Shown here: piece after piece, positions 18,320 through 27,340 of the stretch
Numbering within the stretch: position 1 is the first letter of the stretch
Layout: each line of letters begins with the position of its first letter
Assembly (NCBI RefSeq): GCF_029223545.1
Contig: NZ_CP097870.1
Span: forward strand, 310,001 to 374,000
DNA length: 64,000 bases
Direction of reading: 5' to 3'
Origin: Thauera sp. GDN1
Lineage (GTDB): Bacteria > Pseudomonadota > Gammaproteobacteria > Burkholderiales > Rhodocyclaceae
Notes under the pieces: generated by a model
What the model was told of the DNA's origin: nothing
Seen by the model: only the letters and a program-made list of their open reading frames with translations
The model's database searches: none
Program-made: the position numbers and the translations under genes

Positions 18320-18350
18320 TGTCCGACAGTGCGGATTGCGCTGTAGGACA
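18320..18350. promoter_or_regulatory. Paired TGTCCGACA / TGTAGGACA sites upstream of BON gene
   Basis: TGTCCGACA (18320-18328) and TGTAGGACA (18342-18350) lie about 96-126 bases before the BON lipoprotein ATG, which is read leftward from 18224. They match the palindromes upstream of the DUF1328 and kinase genes. The intervening 18225-18319 shows only the RBS and leader. Confidence 0.5.
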
Positions 18351-18406
18351 ATTCCCGCACCACATGCCCCGCTCGCTGCCCGCTGCCCGCCTTTTCCTTT
18401 CTGCCG

Positions 18407-19657
18407 ATGCGCTTCCTCCACTCCGCCGACTGGCATCTCGGCCGTGTCTATCACGGCGTCTCCCTGCTCGAAGACCAGGCCCACGTGCTGCAGCAGTTCG
18501 TGCGCATCGCCGCCGACACCCGGCCCGACGCCATCCTGCTCGCCGGCGACATCTACGACCGCTCGGTGCCGCCGGCCGAGGCGGTGCGCCTGCTCGACCT
18601 GGTGCTCGAGCAGCTCGTCCTCGAGCTGAAGATCCCGGTGGTGATGATCGCCGGCAACCACGACGGCCCCGACCGCCTCGCCTTCGGCTCCGGCCTGCTG
18701 CAGCGCGCCGGCCTCACCGTGCGCGGGCCGGTCGAGATGGACGCCGCGCCGCTGGTGCTGCGCGACGCCCATGGCGAGGTCGAGATCCACGCGCTGCCCT
18801 ATGCCGAGCCCGCGCTGGTGCGCAGCGCCTGCGGCGACGACGCGATCGCGGATCACCATGCCGCGCTCGCCGCGCAGACCGCCGCGGTGCGCGCCGCGCA
18901 GGTCCCGGGCCGGCGCACGGTGGTGGTCGCGCACGCCTTCGTGCAGGGCGGCGCGGAGAGTGAATCCGAGCGCCCGCTGTCGGTCGGCGGCACGGGGGCG
19001 GTCGGGGCCGGGGTGTTCGACGGTTTCGATTATGTCGCGCTCGGCCACCTGCACCGGCCGCAGGCGATCGGCAGGAAGCGCGGCGGCGAGGGCGCTGCGG
19101 ACGCGTGTGGCGTGGACGCAGCCGGGGCGCATCGCAGCGCGGACGCGGACGCGGCCGATGCCGCAGCGCCGTGGCGCAGCGCGCGTATCCAGTACGCCGG
19201 CTCGCTGCTGAAGTACTCCTTCGCCGAGGCCGACCACGCCAAGTCGGTGAATCTGGTCGAGCTGGATGCCGCGGGCAATTGCACCGTCGAGCGCATCCCG
19301 CTGCTGCCGCGCCGCGAGCTGCGCATCCTGGAGGGCGAGCTCGCCGCGCTGGTCGCCGCCGCGGCCACCGACCCGGCACGCGAGGACTACGTACTCGCCC
19401 GCCTCACCGACCACGGCGCGCTGCTCGACGCCATGGGCAAGCTGCGCAGCGCATGGCCGAACGCGCTCGCCATCGAGCGCCCGGCGCTGGCCGGCGACGG
19501 CCCGGGGCGCGCCGGCGCCGACTTCCGTCGCACCCGCATCCAGGACCTCTTCGCCAGCTTCCACCAGGAAACCACCGGCCTCGCGCTCGAGCCCGCGGCG
19601 CAGGCCGCGCTCGACCGCGTCGTCAACCGCCTCGAACGGGAGGCGCGCGTCGCATGA
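18407..19657 (+). CDS. sbcD: SbcD nuclease subunit (Mre11-like)
   Basis: This 416-residue nuclease subunit of the SbcCD complex processes hairpins and double-strand ends. It contains the calcineurin-like phosphoesterase motifs in order: HSADWHLGR (D8, H10), AGDIYDRSVP, IAGNHDGPDR, VVAHAFVQGG and ALGHLHRPQ. After that an Ala/Asp-rich insert (about residues 225-260) is longer than in E. coli. The C-terminal capping domain follows. Its TGA overlaps the sbcC ATG (ATGA), giving tight coupling. Confidence 0.95.
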   Translation: MRFLHSADWHLGRVYHGVSLLEDQAHVLQQFVRIAADTRPDAILLAGDIYDRSVPPAEAVRLLDLVLEQLVLELKIPVVMIAGNHDGPDRLAFGSGLLQRAGLTVRGPVEMDAAPLVLRDAHGEVEIHALPYAEPALVRSACGDDAIADHHAALAAQTAAVRAAQVPGRRTVVVAHAFVQGGAESESERPLSVGGTGAVGAGVFDGFDYVALGHLHRPQAIGRKRGGEGAADACGVDAAGAHRSADADAADAAAPWRSARIQYAGSLLKYSFAEADHAKSVNLVELDAAGNCTVERIPLLPRRELRILEGELAALVAAAATDPAREDYVLARLTDHGALLDAMGKLRSAWPNALAIERPALAGDGPGRAGADFRRTRIQDLFASFHQETTGLALEPAAQAALDRVVNRLEREARVA

Positions 19658-22600
19658 AGCCGCTCAAGCTCAGCCTGCAGGCCTTCGGTCCCTTCGCCGC
19701 GCGCGAGGAGGTGGATTTCACCCTGCTGCCGTCCGGCTGCCTGTTCCTGATCGCCGGCCCCACCGGCGCCGGCAAGACCTCCATCCTCGACGGCATCACC
19801 TACGCGCTCTATGGCGACACCTCGGGCGGCGAGCGCAGCGCGCGCGAGATGCGCAGCCACCATGCAGACGCCAGCGTGCAGACCGAGGTCGGGTTCGAGT
19901 TCGCGCTCGGCGCGCGCCGCTACCTCGTCAAGCGCGTGCCCGAGCAGGAGCGTGCCGCCTTGCGCGGCGACAAGCTGGTCAAGGTGCTCGCGAAGGCCGA
20001 GCTGTATCGACTGGAGCCGGACGGCGAGACGTGGACGCCGCTGGCGCACAAGACCACCGAAGTCACGGCGCTGATCGAGGACCTGCTCGGCTTCAAGGCC
20101 GAACAGTTCCGCCAGGTCGTGCTGCTGCCCCAGGGCCAGTTCCGCAAGCTGCTGGCGGCGAGTTCGGCCGAGCGCGAGAAGATCCTCGAGACCCTGTTCG
20201 GCACCGCCACCTACAAGCGCCTGCAGGAGGCCCTGAAGGTCGAGGCTGCGGCGCTGCGCGAGCGCGGCGAGCAGGCCGCGCTGCAGCGCCGCACCCTCCT
20301 GGAGCAGGCCGGGGCCGACTCCGTCGAGGCGCTGCTCGCCCGCCGCGAGGTCTTGCAGTCCGAGCTGGCCACACTCGCCGACGGCGAGCAGCAGGCGCGC
20401 GCCGAGGACGCCGCCGCACGCGCCGCCCTGCAGCAGGGGCAGGCGGTCGAGGCGCAATTCGCCGAGGCAGCGGCAGCCGGTGCGGCGCTCGAGGCGCTGG
20501 AAGCGGGCAAGCCCGAGCTCGACGCCCAGCGCCTGCGCCTGGAGCAGGCGCGCCGTGCGCTGCAGGTCGTGCCGGCCGAAAGCGCGCTGCTTGGCGCGCG
20601 CCGCAGCGTCGACGAAGTCCGCGCGCGTGAAGCGCGCGTCGCCAGTGAATCCACCGAAGCCGCCCGCCGTCTGAGTGCAGCGGAAGCCGCGCTGCAGGCC
20701 GAGACCGCGCGCGCCGTCGAGCGCGAGGCCGCGCAGCGCGAGGTGCTGCGCCTGGAAGCGCTCGCCGAGGCGGTCACGCGCCTGGCCCAGGCCGAGGCCG
20801 AGACACAGCGCTGCGAGCTTGCCCGTGTCGCTGCCGACAAGGTGCTCGCCAGCGCCACCGCGCAGCAGCAGACGCTGGCCACCCGCCGCGCGGAACTCGC
20901 CGCCCGCATCGAGGCCTTGCAGCCGATCGCCGCCGATGTCTCCGCGCTCGAACTGCGCCTGCAGCAGGCCGAGCAGCACGTCCGCGCGCACGCCGCGCTG
21001 GCCGCCGCGCGCAAGCAGCTCGCGTTGCGCGAGTCGAGCGAGGCGAAGGCCCGCCAGGCCTGCAAGGACGCCCGGCGCGCCGCCACCGCGGCCAGCACCG
21101 CCTTCTCCATGCTCGACAATCGCTGGCGCCAGGCCCAGGCCGCCATCCTCGCCCGCCACCTGCACGACGGCGCGCCCTGCCCGGTGTGCGGCAGCGCCGA
21201 TCACCCCGCGCCCGCCCGCCACGCGGGCGAGTTGCCCAGCGAGCAGGCGCTGCAGGATGCGGCCGAGCGTGTGCGCGAAGCGGACACCGCATTCGAAACC
21301 GCCCGTCAGGCGCTCAACACCGCCGAACTGGCGCGCGCCACGGCCGCGGCCGAAGTCGACACGCGCGCGGCCGCGCTGACGCTCGCGGCCGATGGCGCCG
21401 CCGAGGTCGCCGCCGAAGTCGCCCAACTGCGCCGCCACCTCGATGCCGCCCGCGCCGCCGCGGTGGAGCTCGCGCCGCTACGCGAGCAGGTGGCCGCGCT
21501 CGACGCCGACCTCGCCCGCGCCGCCATGGCGTACGAACAGGCGCGCGCCCAGTCCGCCGAGGCCGCCAGCGCGGCGCGTTCGGCGCAGCACGTCGCCGAC
21601 GAGCGTCGCGCCGGTGTGCCGGAAGCCTTGCGCACGCCGGCCGCGCTGCAGGCGGCGCTCGCGGGCGCGCAGGCCGCACGCCAGCGTCTCGACCACGCCC
21701 TGCAGCAGGCGCAGATCGCGCACGGCGAAGCCGCCAGCCGCGCGGCTGCCCTGCGCGCGCAGCACGCCACGCTCGGCGAGGCGGTGCAGGCGGCAGGGTT
21801 ACGCGTCGAGGAGGCGGGCGTCCAGTTCGCCGACGCGCTTGGTGCCGCGGGCTTCTGGCCGATGGGTGCTGATGCCGGTATCGGCAGTGGCGCCTTGGGG
21901 AGGGACGATGTTGCGGCGGTGAGCCAGCCTTCGTTCGCGGGCAAGCCCGCTCCCACAGAGGGTGGCCGCAGCGACCCTGGCTTCGCCCAGGCCGAGGCGG
22001 TGTGGCGCGCCGCGCTGATGCCTGCGGAGCGGATCGCGGCTCTCGAGGCCATGATCCGCGAGGCCGACCACCGCCGCGCCGCGGCCCATGAACGCGCCGA
22101 ACGCGCCACGCGCGCCATCGCCGGCGTGGTGCGCCCCGACCTCGCCGCCCTCGACGCCCGCGCCGGTGCCGCCCGTGCCGCGATCGAGGCGGTGCTCGAC
22201 CGCCTCGCCCGCGCCCGCAGCGCGCTCGCCACGCTCGCCGACACGCTCGCCCGGGTCGAGGAGATCGCGCGCGAATCCGGCGCCATCGAGACCGAATACC
22301 GCGTCGTCGGCCACCTCGCCGACATCGCCAACGGCAGCAACGGGCGCAACCTCACCTTCCAGCGCTACGTGCTCGCGGCGCTGCTCGACGACGTGCTGCG
22401 CGCCGCCTCGCTGCGTCTGGCGGCGATGAGCCGCGGCCGCTACCAGCTCCAGCGCCGCGAGGACCTGGCCGACGCCCGCCGCGCCGGCGGCCTCGACCTC
22501 GAGGTCTTCGACGAATACACCGGCCGCACCCGCCCGGCGAGCACGCTGTCCGGCGGCGAAGGCTTCATGGCCTCGCTGTCGCTCGCGCTGGGCCTCTCCG

Positions 22601-22836
22601 ACGTGGTCCAGGCCTACGCCGGCGGCGTGCAGCTCGACACCCTGTTCATCGACGAAGGCTTCGGCAGCCTCGACCCCGAGTCGCTCGACATGGCGATGAG
22701 GGCGCTGATCGACCTGCAGCAGCGCGGGCGCATGGTGGGCGTGATCTCGCACGTCGAGGAGATGAAGCAGCAGATCGACGTGGCGATCGAGGTGGTGCCG
22801 GGGACGAGAGGGAGCCGGGTGCGGATCCGCGCCTGA
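19654..22836 (+). CDS. sbcC: SbcC ATPase subunit (Rad50-like)
   Basis: The 1060-residue SMC-like ATPase of SbcCD. Walker A GPTGAGKT is at residues 35-42. Two Ala/Arg/Glu-rich coiled-coil arms flank a zinc hook CPVCG (C509, C512). The ABC signature LSGGEGFMASLSLALGLSD is near 964, and Walker B LDTLFIDEGFGSLDPE near 993. ATG 19654 overlaps the sbcD stop. Around residues 745-780 the second coiled-coil arm is interrupted by a Gly/Pro-rich stretch containing FAGKPAPT, encoded by an in-frame REP repeat, which should make a flexible loop. Confidence 0.95.
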   Translation: MKPLKLSLQAFGPFAAREEVDFTLLPSGCLFLIAGPTGAGKTSILDGITYALYGDTSGGERSAREMRSHHADASVQTEVGFEFALGARRYLVKRVPEQERAALRGDKLVKVLAKAELYRLEPDGETWTPLAHKTTEVTALIEDLLGFKAEQFRQVVLLPQGQFRKLLAASSAEREKILETLFGTATYKRLQEALKVEAAALRERGEQAALQRRTLLEQAGADSVEALLARREVLQSELATLADGEQQARAEDAAARAALQQGQAVEAQFAEAAAAGAALEALEAGKPELDAQRLRLEQARRALQVVPAESALLGARRSVDEVRAREARVASESTEAARRLSAAEAALQAETARAVEREAAQREVLRLEALAEAVTRLAQAEAETQRCELARVAADKVLASATAQQQTLATRRAELAARIEALQPIAADVSALELRLQQAEQHVRAHAALAAARKQLALRESSEAKARQACKDARRAATAASTAFSMLDNRWRQAQAAILARHLHDGAPCPVCGSADHPAPARHAGELPSEQALQDAAERVREADTAFETARQALNTAELARATAAAEVDTRAAALTLAADGAAEVAAEVAQLRRHLDAARAAAVELAPLREQVAALDADLARAAMAYEQARAQSAEAASAARSAQHVADERRAGVPEALRTPAALQAALAGAQAARQRLDHALQQAQIAHGEAASRAAALRAQHATLGEAVQAAGLRVEEAGVQFADALGAAGFWPMGADAGIGSGALGRDDVAAVSQPSFAGKPAPTEGGRSDPGFAQAEAVWRAALMPAERIAALEAMIREADHRRAAAHERAERATRAIAGVVRPDLAALDARAGAARAAIEAVLDRLARARSALATLADTLARVEEIARESGAIETEYRVVGHLADIANGSNGRNLTFQRYVLAALLDDVLRAASLRLAAMSRGRYQLQRREDLADARRAGGLDLEVFDEYTGRTRPASTLSGGEGFMASLSLALGLSDVVQAYAGGVQLDTLFIDEGFGSLDPESLDMAMRALIDLQQRGRMVGVISHVEEMKQQIDVAIEVVPGTRGSRVRIRA
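21934..21956 (+). repeat. REP-type repeat inside sbcC
   Basis: TTCGCGGGCAAGCCCGCTCC followed by CAC is the same repeat found between genes at 10436. It is in frame and encodes residues 761-768 (FAGKPAPT) of SbcC, in the second coiled-coil arm. The flanking 15-20 residues are also atypical (Gly, Ser, Pro), so the insertion is probably longer than the REP itself. Confidence 0.85.
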
Positions 22837-22867
22837 GCGGCGTCCGCGCAGGCGGTGCGGGCGGCGC

Positions 22868-23911
22868 TCAGTGCGGATGCCGGTGATGGATGTCCGGGAA
22901 GTGCGGATGCTTGTGCACCATCGCCTCGTGGCGGTGCCAGTGTTCGTGGGGCTCGTCGCCGTTCCACGCGAAATCGTGCTGATGCCGGTGATGGGCGTCG
23001 TGGATGTGGGGATGGCTGTGCGCCATCGGCTCATGCACATGCTCGTGCTCGTGATGCTCGGTGAGGTGCAGCCATACCCCCCAGCCCATCAGCGCGGCCG
23101 CGATCCAGAACGCGGGCGAGGTCGATTCCCCGAGCAGGAGCAGCGACACCGCGGCGCCGATGAAGGGGGCGGTGGAGAAGTAGGCGCCGGTACGCGCCGT
23201 GCCCAGGCCGCGCAGCGCCAGCACGAAGAGCACCAGGCTGATGCCGTAGCCGAGCAGGCCGACGGCCATGGTCCCGAGCAGGATCGCGCCGCCGGGCAGG
23301 CTCGCGCCGAGCGCGAAGGCCAGCCCGACATTGACCGTCCCCGCCACCGCGCCCTTGGCGCCGGCGATGAACAGCGCGTCCGAGGCCGATACCCGCCGCG
23401 TCAGGTTGTTGTCGATCGCCCAGCACAGGCAGCCGGCAACGATGGCGAGCGGCCCGCTCCACTCGCGCGTGCCCGCTTCGCCACCGGACCACGACAGCAC
23501 GACGCCGCCGGCGACGATCGCGAGCATGCCGAGCACGATGCGGCGGTCGGCGTTCTCCTTGAACACGACCCAGGCGATCACGGCGGTCAGCACCGCCTCG
23601 AGGTTGAGCAGCAGCGAGGCGGTCGAGCCGCTGCTGAGGGTGAGGCCGAACATCAGCGCGAGCGGCCCGAGCACCCCGCCGAAGAAGATCGCGCCCAGCA
23701 GCCAGGGCCATTCGCCGGCGGCCAGCCCGGAGGGCCGCCACCCGCGGTCGCGGATCAGGCGCGCCACGCCCAGTCCGAGCCCGCTGCCGAGGTAGAGCAG
23801 GCCGGCGAGCAGCCATGGCGACATCTCGCCCACGAGCAGCTTGGCGAAGGGGGTGCTCGCGCCGAACAGCGCGGCTGCGAGCAGGGCATGGACGACATGG
23901 ACGTTTTTCAT
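22868..23911 (-). CDS. EamA/DMT-family transporter with His-rich C-terminal tail
   Basis: A 347-residue inner-membrane protein. Residues 1-285 contain ten hydrophobic helices in two EamA repeats, from AALFGASTPFAKLLVGEMSP to FIGAAVSLLLLGESTSPAFW. The last 62 residues carry 24 histidines in two imperfect copies of a module (HVHEPMAHSHPHIHDAHH and HWHRHEAMVHKHPHFPDIHH), predicted to be cytoplasmic. The tail suggests metal binding or a metal-sensing or transport role, unlike the usual metabolite-exporting DMT proteins. ATG 23911 is chosen because the first helix starts soon after. It converges with sbcC. Confidence 0.88.
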   Translation of the reverse strand: MKNVHVVHALLAAALFGASTPFAKLLVGEMSPWLLAGLLYLGSGLGLGVARLIRDRGWRPSGLAAGEWPWLLGAIFFGGVLGPLALMFGLTLSSGSTASLLLNLEAVLTAVIAWVVFKENADRRIVLGMLAIVAGGVVLSWSGGEAGTREWSGPLAIVAGCLCWAIDNNLTRRVSASDALFIAGAKGAVAGTVNVGLAFALGASLPGGAILLGTMAVGLLGYGISLVLFVLALRGLGTARTGAYFSTAPFIGAAVSLLLLGESTSPAFWIAAALMGWGVWLHLTEHHEHEHVHEPMAHSHPHIHDAHHRHQHDFAWNGDEPHEHWHRHEAMVHKHPHFPDIHHRHPH

Positions 23912-24360
23912 CGGATCCGGCGGATGAGGTGGAGGCCATCCAGTGGCGACGATAGCCGAAAATGCCCCCGGGTTCGCCGGGATGCCGATGCGCTCCGACA
24001 TCGACATGTCGACCCATCTCGGGCATCATCGCTTTCGTCCAAACAGATAAAGGATCGTGCGGGGTGCCTTCACTCCGCCTTATGAGTCGTCTTTCCCGCC
24101 TCCAGAGTTTTCGCTCTGCCTCCCCGGACGGTGCGTCCCGCATTCCTCCGGAAGACGTTCCAGGTCGATGTCGTCCCTGGTCCGTAGCACGCCCATCCCG
24201 GCACACGAAACGACGCGAAGCCCGTCCTGATCGGGTTCGTCCGGCCTGCCCGACGCCTTCGTGGCGCCCCTGGTGCGGCCACCTGCTGTCCTTCATTCAT
24301 CATGCCTGCGGGCAGGTCCCCGTTCGCCCTCACTCCTGCGCCCTGCGCCGAACCTAAGCC
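23912..24360. other. Intergenic region with long leader upstream of CorC-like gene
   Basis: No gene is visible in this 449-base stretch between divergent genes. It is C/T-rich on the plus strand, with repeated CCTCC-type blocks, and ends in CCTAAGCC directly before the ATG at 24361 with no clear Shine-Dalgarno sequence. It may contain a structured leader controlling the cation-transport-type gene, but I could not match it to a known riboswitch by eye. Confidence 0.3.
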
Positions 24361-25695
24361 ATGGAAATCGCCTTACTGATCGCCCTCATCGTGCTCAACG
24401 GTGTCTTCGCGATGTCCGAGATCGCGCTCGTCACCGCGCGCCGCGCCCGCCTTGCCCGCCTCGCGGAGGACGGCGACGGCTCGGCCGAAGTCGCGATGAA
24501 GCTCGGCGAGGATCCGACCCGCTTCCTGTCCACGATCCAGATCGGCATCACCTCGATCGGCATCCTCAACGGTATCGTCGGCGAGGCGGCCCTCGCGGGC
24601 CCGCTCGCGGAGTGGCTGCAGACCCTGGGCATGGAGCGGCGCACCAGCGAGATCGGCTCGACCGTGCTGGTGGTCGTGGTGATCACCTACGTGTCGATCG
24701 TGGTCGGCGAGCTCGTCCCCAAGCGCATCGGCCAGATCAACCCGGAAGGCATCGCCCGCCTGGTGGCGCGGCCGATGAACGTGCTGGCCATGGCCTCGCG
24801 CCCCTTCGTGCATCTGCTGGCCGGCTCGACCGCGCTGCTGCTGCGCCTGATGGGCCAGCGCGAGCTGGGCGGGCCGAGCGTGACCGAGGAGGAGATCCAC
24901 GCCCTGCTGAACGAGGGCTCCGAAGCCGGCGTCATCGAGAAGAGCGAGCACGAGATGGTGCGCAACGTGTTCCGCCTCGACGACCGCCAGATCGGCTCGC
25001 TGATGGTGCCGCGCTCGGACATCGTCGCGCTCGACGTGGATCGTCCGCTCGACGAGAACCTGACCCTGGTCGCCGAATCGGCGCACTCGAGCTTCCCGGT
25101 GTGCAGGGACGGGCTCGACGAGATCCTCGGCATCGTCAGCGCCAAGAAGATCTTCACCCAGATGCTGCGCGGCGAGACGGTCGATCTGACAAAAGATCTG
25201 CAGGCGCCGGTGTACGTGCCCGAGTCGCTGACCGGCATGGAACTGCTCGAGCAGTTCCGCAGTTCCGGCACCTACATCGTGTTCGTGATCGACGAGTACG
25301 GCGAGGTGCAGGGCATGGTCACGCTGCACGACGTCGTCGAGTCGGTGACCGGCGAGTTCCTGTCGCACGACACCGAGGAGGCCTGGGCGGTGCAGCGCGA
25401 GGATGGCTCGTGGCTGCTCGACGGCCTGATCCCGATCGTCGAACTCAAGGACCGCCTGGGCATCAAGGCGGTGCCGGAGGAGGAGAAGGGCCGCTACCAC
25501 ACCCTGTCGGGCATGGTGATGTGGCTGCTCGGCCGCCTGCCCAACACCGGCGACATCGCCACCTGGGAAAACTGGCGGCTGGAGGTCATCGACCTCGACG
25601 GCAAGCGCATCGACAAGGTGCTGGCGACTCGGCTGCCGGAACCGGCGCCGGAGGCCGCCGTCGAAGACCAGCCCGAGCCGCCTGCCCAGGGCTGA
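24361..25695 (+). CDS. CNNM/CorC (HlyC/CorC) family membrane protein
   Basis: A 444-residue inner-membrane protein. The N-terminal CNNM domain (1-180) has about four hydrophobic segments and the [16 protein letters not shown] and [16 protein letters not shown] motifs. Two CBS motifs follow at about 205-330 ([20 protein letters not shown] and [20 protein letters not shown]), then a CorC_HlyC cytoplasmic domain (345-420). Family members are implicated in Mg/Co homeostasis and sodium-coupled Mg efflux. Despite older naming it is not a haemolysin. It precedes htpX by 44 bases, suggesting a shared envelope-stress transcript. Confidence 0.9.
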   Translation: MEIALLIALIVLNGVFAMSEIALVTARRARLARLAEDGDGSAEVAMKLGEDPTRFLSTIQIGITSIGILNGIVGEAALAGPLAEWLQTLGMERRTSEIGSTVLVVVVITYVSIVVGELVPKRIGQINPEGIARLVARPMNVLAMASRPFVHLLAGSTALLLRLMGQRELGGPSVTEEEIHALLNEGSEAGVIEKSEHEMVRNVFRLDDRQIGSLMVPRSDIVALDVDRPLDENLTLVAESAHSSFPVCRDGLDEILGIVSAKKIFTQMLRGETVDLTKDLQAPVYVPESLTGMELLEQFRSSGTYIVFVIDEYGEVQGMVTLHDVVESVTGEFLSHDTEEAWAVQREDGSWLLDGLIPIVELKDRLGIKAVPEEEKGRYHTLSGMVMWLLGRLPNTGDIATWENWRLEVIDLDGKRIDKVLATRLPEPAPEAAVEDQPEPPAQG

Positions 25696-25739
25696 GCACC
25701 CGGGACAAGAATCCAACGAATCTTCCCACGGAGCCTTCG

Positions 25740-26624
25740 ATGAAACGCATTCTGCTCTTTCTTGCCACGAACCTGGCCGTGGTGCTGGTTCTGGGCATCG
25801 TCGCCAACCTGCTGGGCGTCAATCGCTTCCTCACCGCGAACGGACTGAACCTCGGCGCACTGCTCGGCTTTGCGGCCATCATGGGCTTCGGCGGCGCCTT
25901 CATCTCGCTGCTGATGTCCAAGCCGATCGCCAAGTGGAGCACCGGCGCGCAGGTCATCGATCGGCCGCGCAACGCCACCGAGCAGTGGCTGCTGGATTCG
26001 GTGGCGCGGCTGGCCAGGGGCGCCGGCATCCCGATGCCCGAGGTGGCGGTCTACGCCGGGGAGCCGAACGCCTTCGCCACCGGCGCGAGCAAGAACAGCT
26101 CGCTGGTCGCGGTATCCACCGGCCTGCTGCAGTCCATGTCGCGCGAGGAAGCCGAGGCCGTCCTCGCCCACGAGGTGGCCCACATCGCCAACGGCGACAT
26201 GGTGACGCTGACCCTGATCCAGGGCGTGGTGAACACCTTCGTCGTGTTCCTGTCGCGCGTGGTCGGCTACCTGGTGGATTCCTTCCTGCGCCGCAACGAC
26301 GAGGCGTCGAGCGGCCCGGGCATCGGCTACGTGCTCACCACCATCGTGTGCGACATCCTGTTCGGCGTGGTCGCCAGCATCATCGTCGCGTGGTTCTCGC
26401 GTCAGCGTGAATTCCGCGCCGATGCCGGCGCCGCGCAGCTGATGGGCAGCGCCCAGCCCATGATCGGCGCACTGCGCCGCCTGGGCGGCCTGGAGGCGGG
26501 CGAACTGCCGCAGAACGTCGCCACCGCCGGCATCGCCGGCCGCCCCGCGTGGATGAACCTGTTCGCGAGCCATCCGCCGCTCGAGGAGCGCATCCGCGCG
26601 CTGTCCGTCTCCGCTCGGCAGTGA
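25740..26624 (+). CDS. htpX: Membrane protease HtpX
   Basis: The 294-residue zinc metalloprotease removes misfolded membrane proteins. Two N-terminal helices (5-25 and 35-58) precede the catalytic domain with H144-E145-x-x-H148 in [13 protein letters not shown] further membrane hairpin follows ([17 protein letters not shown] and [18 protein letters not shown]), and the third zinc ligand E lies in [18 protein letters not shown] is present before the ATG at 25740. The length equals that of the classic HtpX. Confidence 0.95.
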   Translation: MKRILLFLATNLAVVLVLGIVANLLGVNRFLTANGLNLGALLGFAAIMGFGGAFISLLMSKPIAKWSTGAQVIDRPRNATEQWLLDSVARLARGAGIPMPEVAVYAGEPNAFATGASKNSSLVAVSTGLLQSMSREEAEAVLAHEVAHIANGDMVTLTLIQGVVNTFVVFLSRVVGYLVDSFLRRNDEASSGPGIGYVLTTIVCDILFGVVASIIVAWFSRQREFRADAGAAQLMGSAQPMIGALRRLGGLEAGELPQNVATAGIAGRPAWMNLFASHPPLEERIRALSVSARQ

Positions 26625-26674
26625 GCACGGCGAGCGGGAGGATCGTGGCGAAGCGCCCGGCGGCAGGCGTGCGG

Positions 26675-26703
26675 AAAAGGGGCGCCGGCGGTGCCGGCAC
26701 CCC
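26675..26703 (-). terminator. Rho-independent terminator after PepSY gene (copy 1)
   Basis: On the minus strand GGGGTGCCGGC pairs with GCCGGCGCCCC (one G-T pair) around a three-base loop and is followed by TTTT. It lies 14 bases past the PepSY stop. A nearly identical terminator follows the second copy at 29059-29088. Confidence 0.85.
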
Positions 26704-26717
26704 CGCGTGGGCGCGGA

Positions 26718-27035
26718 TTACTTGCTGCGCTTGACCTCGGTCTTGAGGACGTCGCCGGTGACCGGATCGACATCCAGTTCGACGCGCTGGCCCTGCGGGT
26801 CGGTGGCCTTGACCTCGTACTTGTCCTTGTCGCGCTCGATCGCGCGGAAGTCGCGGTAGCCGGCGGCCTCGAGCTTGGTCTGCACGTCCTTCAGGCTGAG
26901 CCAGTTCGACTGTGCGGGGGCGGCCGAGGTGGCGGCGCGGGCGGCGTTCTGGGCGAACGCGGGGACGATGGCGGCGCCGGCGCCGATGAGTCCGCCGGTG
27001 AGGGCAAGGGTCGCGATGAGAGTGGTGGCACGCAT
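26718..27035 (-). CDS. PepSY-domain periplasmic protein, copy 1
   Basis: A 105-residue secreted protein with a signal peptide (MRATTLIATLALTGGLIGAG, cleaved near PAFA-Q) and one PepSY-like domain (residues 40-105: WLSLKDVQTKLEAAGYRDFR, then KYEVKATDPQGQRVELDVDP and the ending LKTEVKRSK). Such proteins are often found beside ferric reductases or b-type cytochromes and may modulate protease or redox partners. AGGAG precedes the ATG at 27035. It is about 80% identical to the gene at 29.1 kb, and upstream and downstream sequences are duplicated too. Confidence 0.88.
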   Translation of the reverse strand: MRATTLIATLALTGGLIGAGAAIVPAFAQNAARAATSAAPAQSNWLSLKDVQTKLEAAGYRDFRAIERDKDKYEVKATDPQGQRVELDVDPVTGDVLKTEVKRSK

Positions 27036-27101
27036 GATGGCATCTCCTGTGACTTGTGAGCGGTCCTGTTCCGACCGTGATGCCATGGTGCGCCCCGCTC
27101 C

Positions 27102-27139
27102 CTGAATCGATGCTGAAGGCGGCGTTCACCTTCCGTTCA
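27102..27139. promoter_or_regulatory. 11-bp-spaced direct repeats upstream of PepSY copy 1
   Basis: CTGAA at 27102 and 27113, and GTTCA at 27124 and 27135, are two pairs of five-base direct repeats, each with an 11-base period. That is the usual geometry for OmpR/PhoB-type response-regulator boxes. The same array stands before copy 2 (29499-29536). The bases 27140-27340 to its right show no gene. Confidence 0.5.
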
Positions 27140-27340
27140 TCGCGAACCAGCGGTGAGCGGGGGCATCGTTCCGGCTGTTGTGGCCCCGGCCGCGGGTGTT
27201 CCGGCAGGCTGATAGTCCCCCCGGCGTCGTTGTTGCGTAACAGGCTGCGTTCGATGCCTGCAAGACCGGAGGGCGCCCAATCGCGTTCCTTGCTTCGTCG
27301 GACCAGCATGGGGAGCTCGTCGAGCTTGTGAAGAGGCGAC

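Noticed and set aside
20501..20520. A further REP copy in sbcC (GCGGGCAAGCCCG)
   Set aside because: Only the core palindrome matches; the flanks needed for a REP unit are absent and the codons fit the coiled coil.
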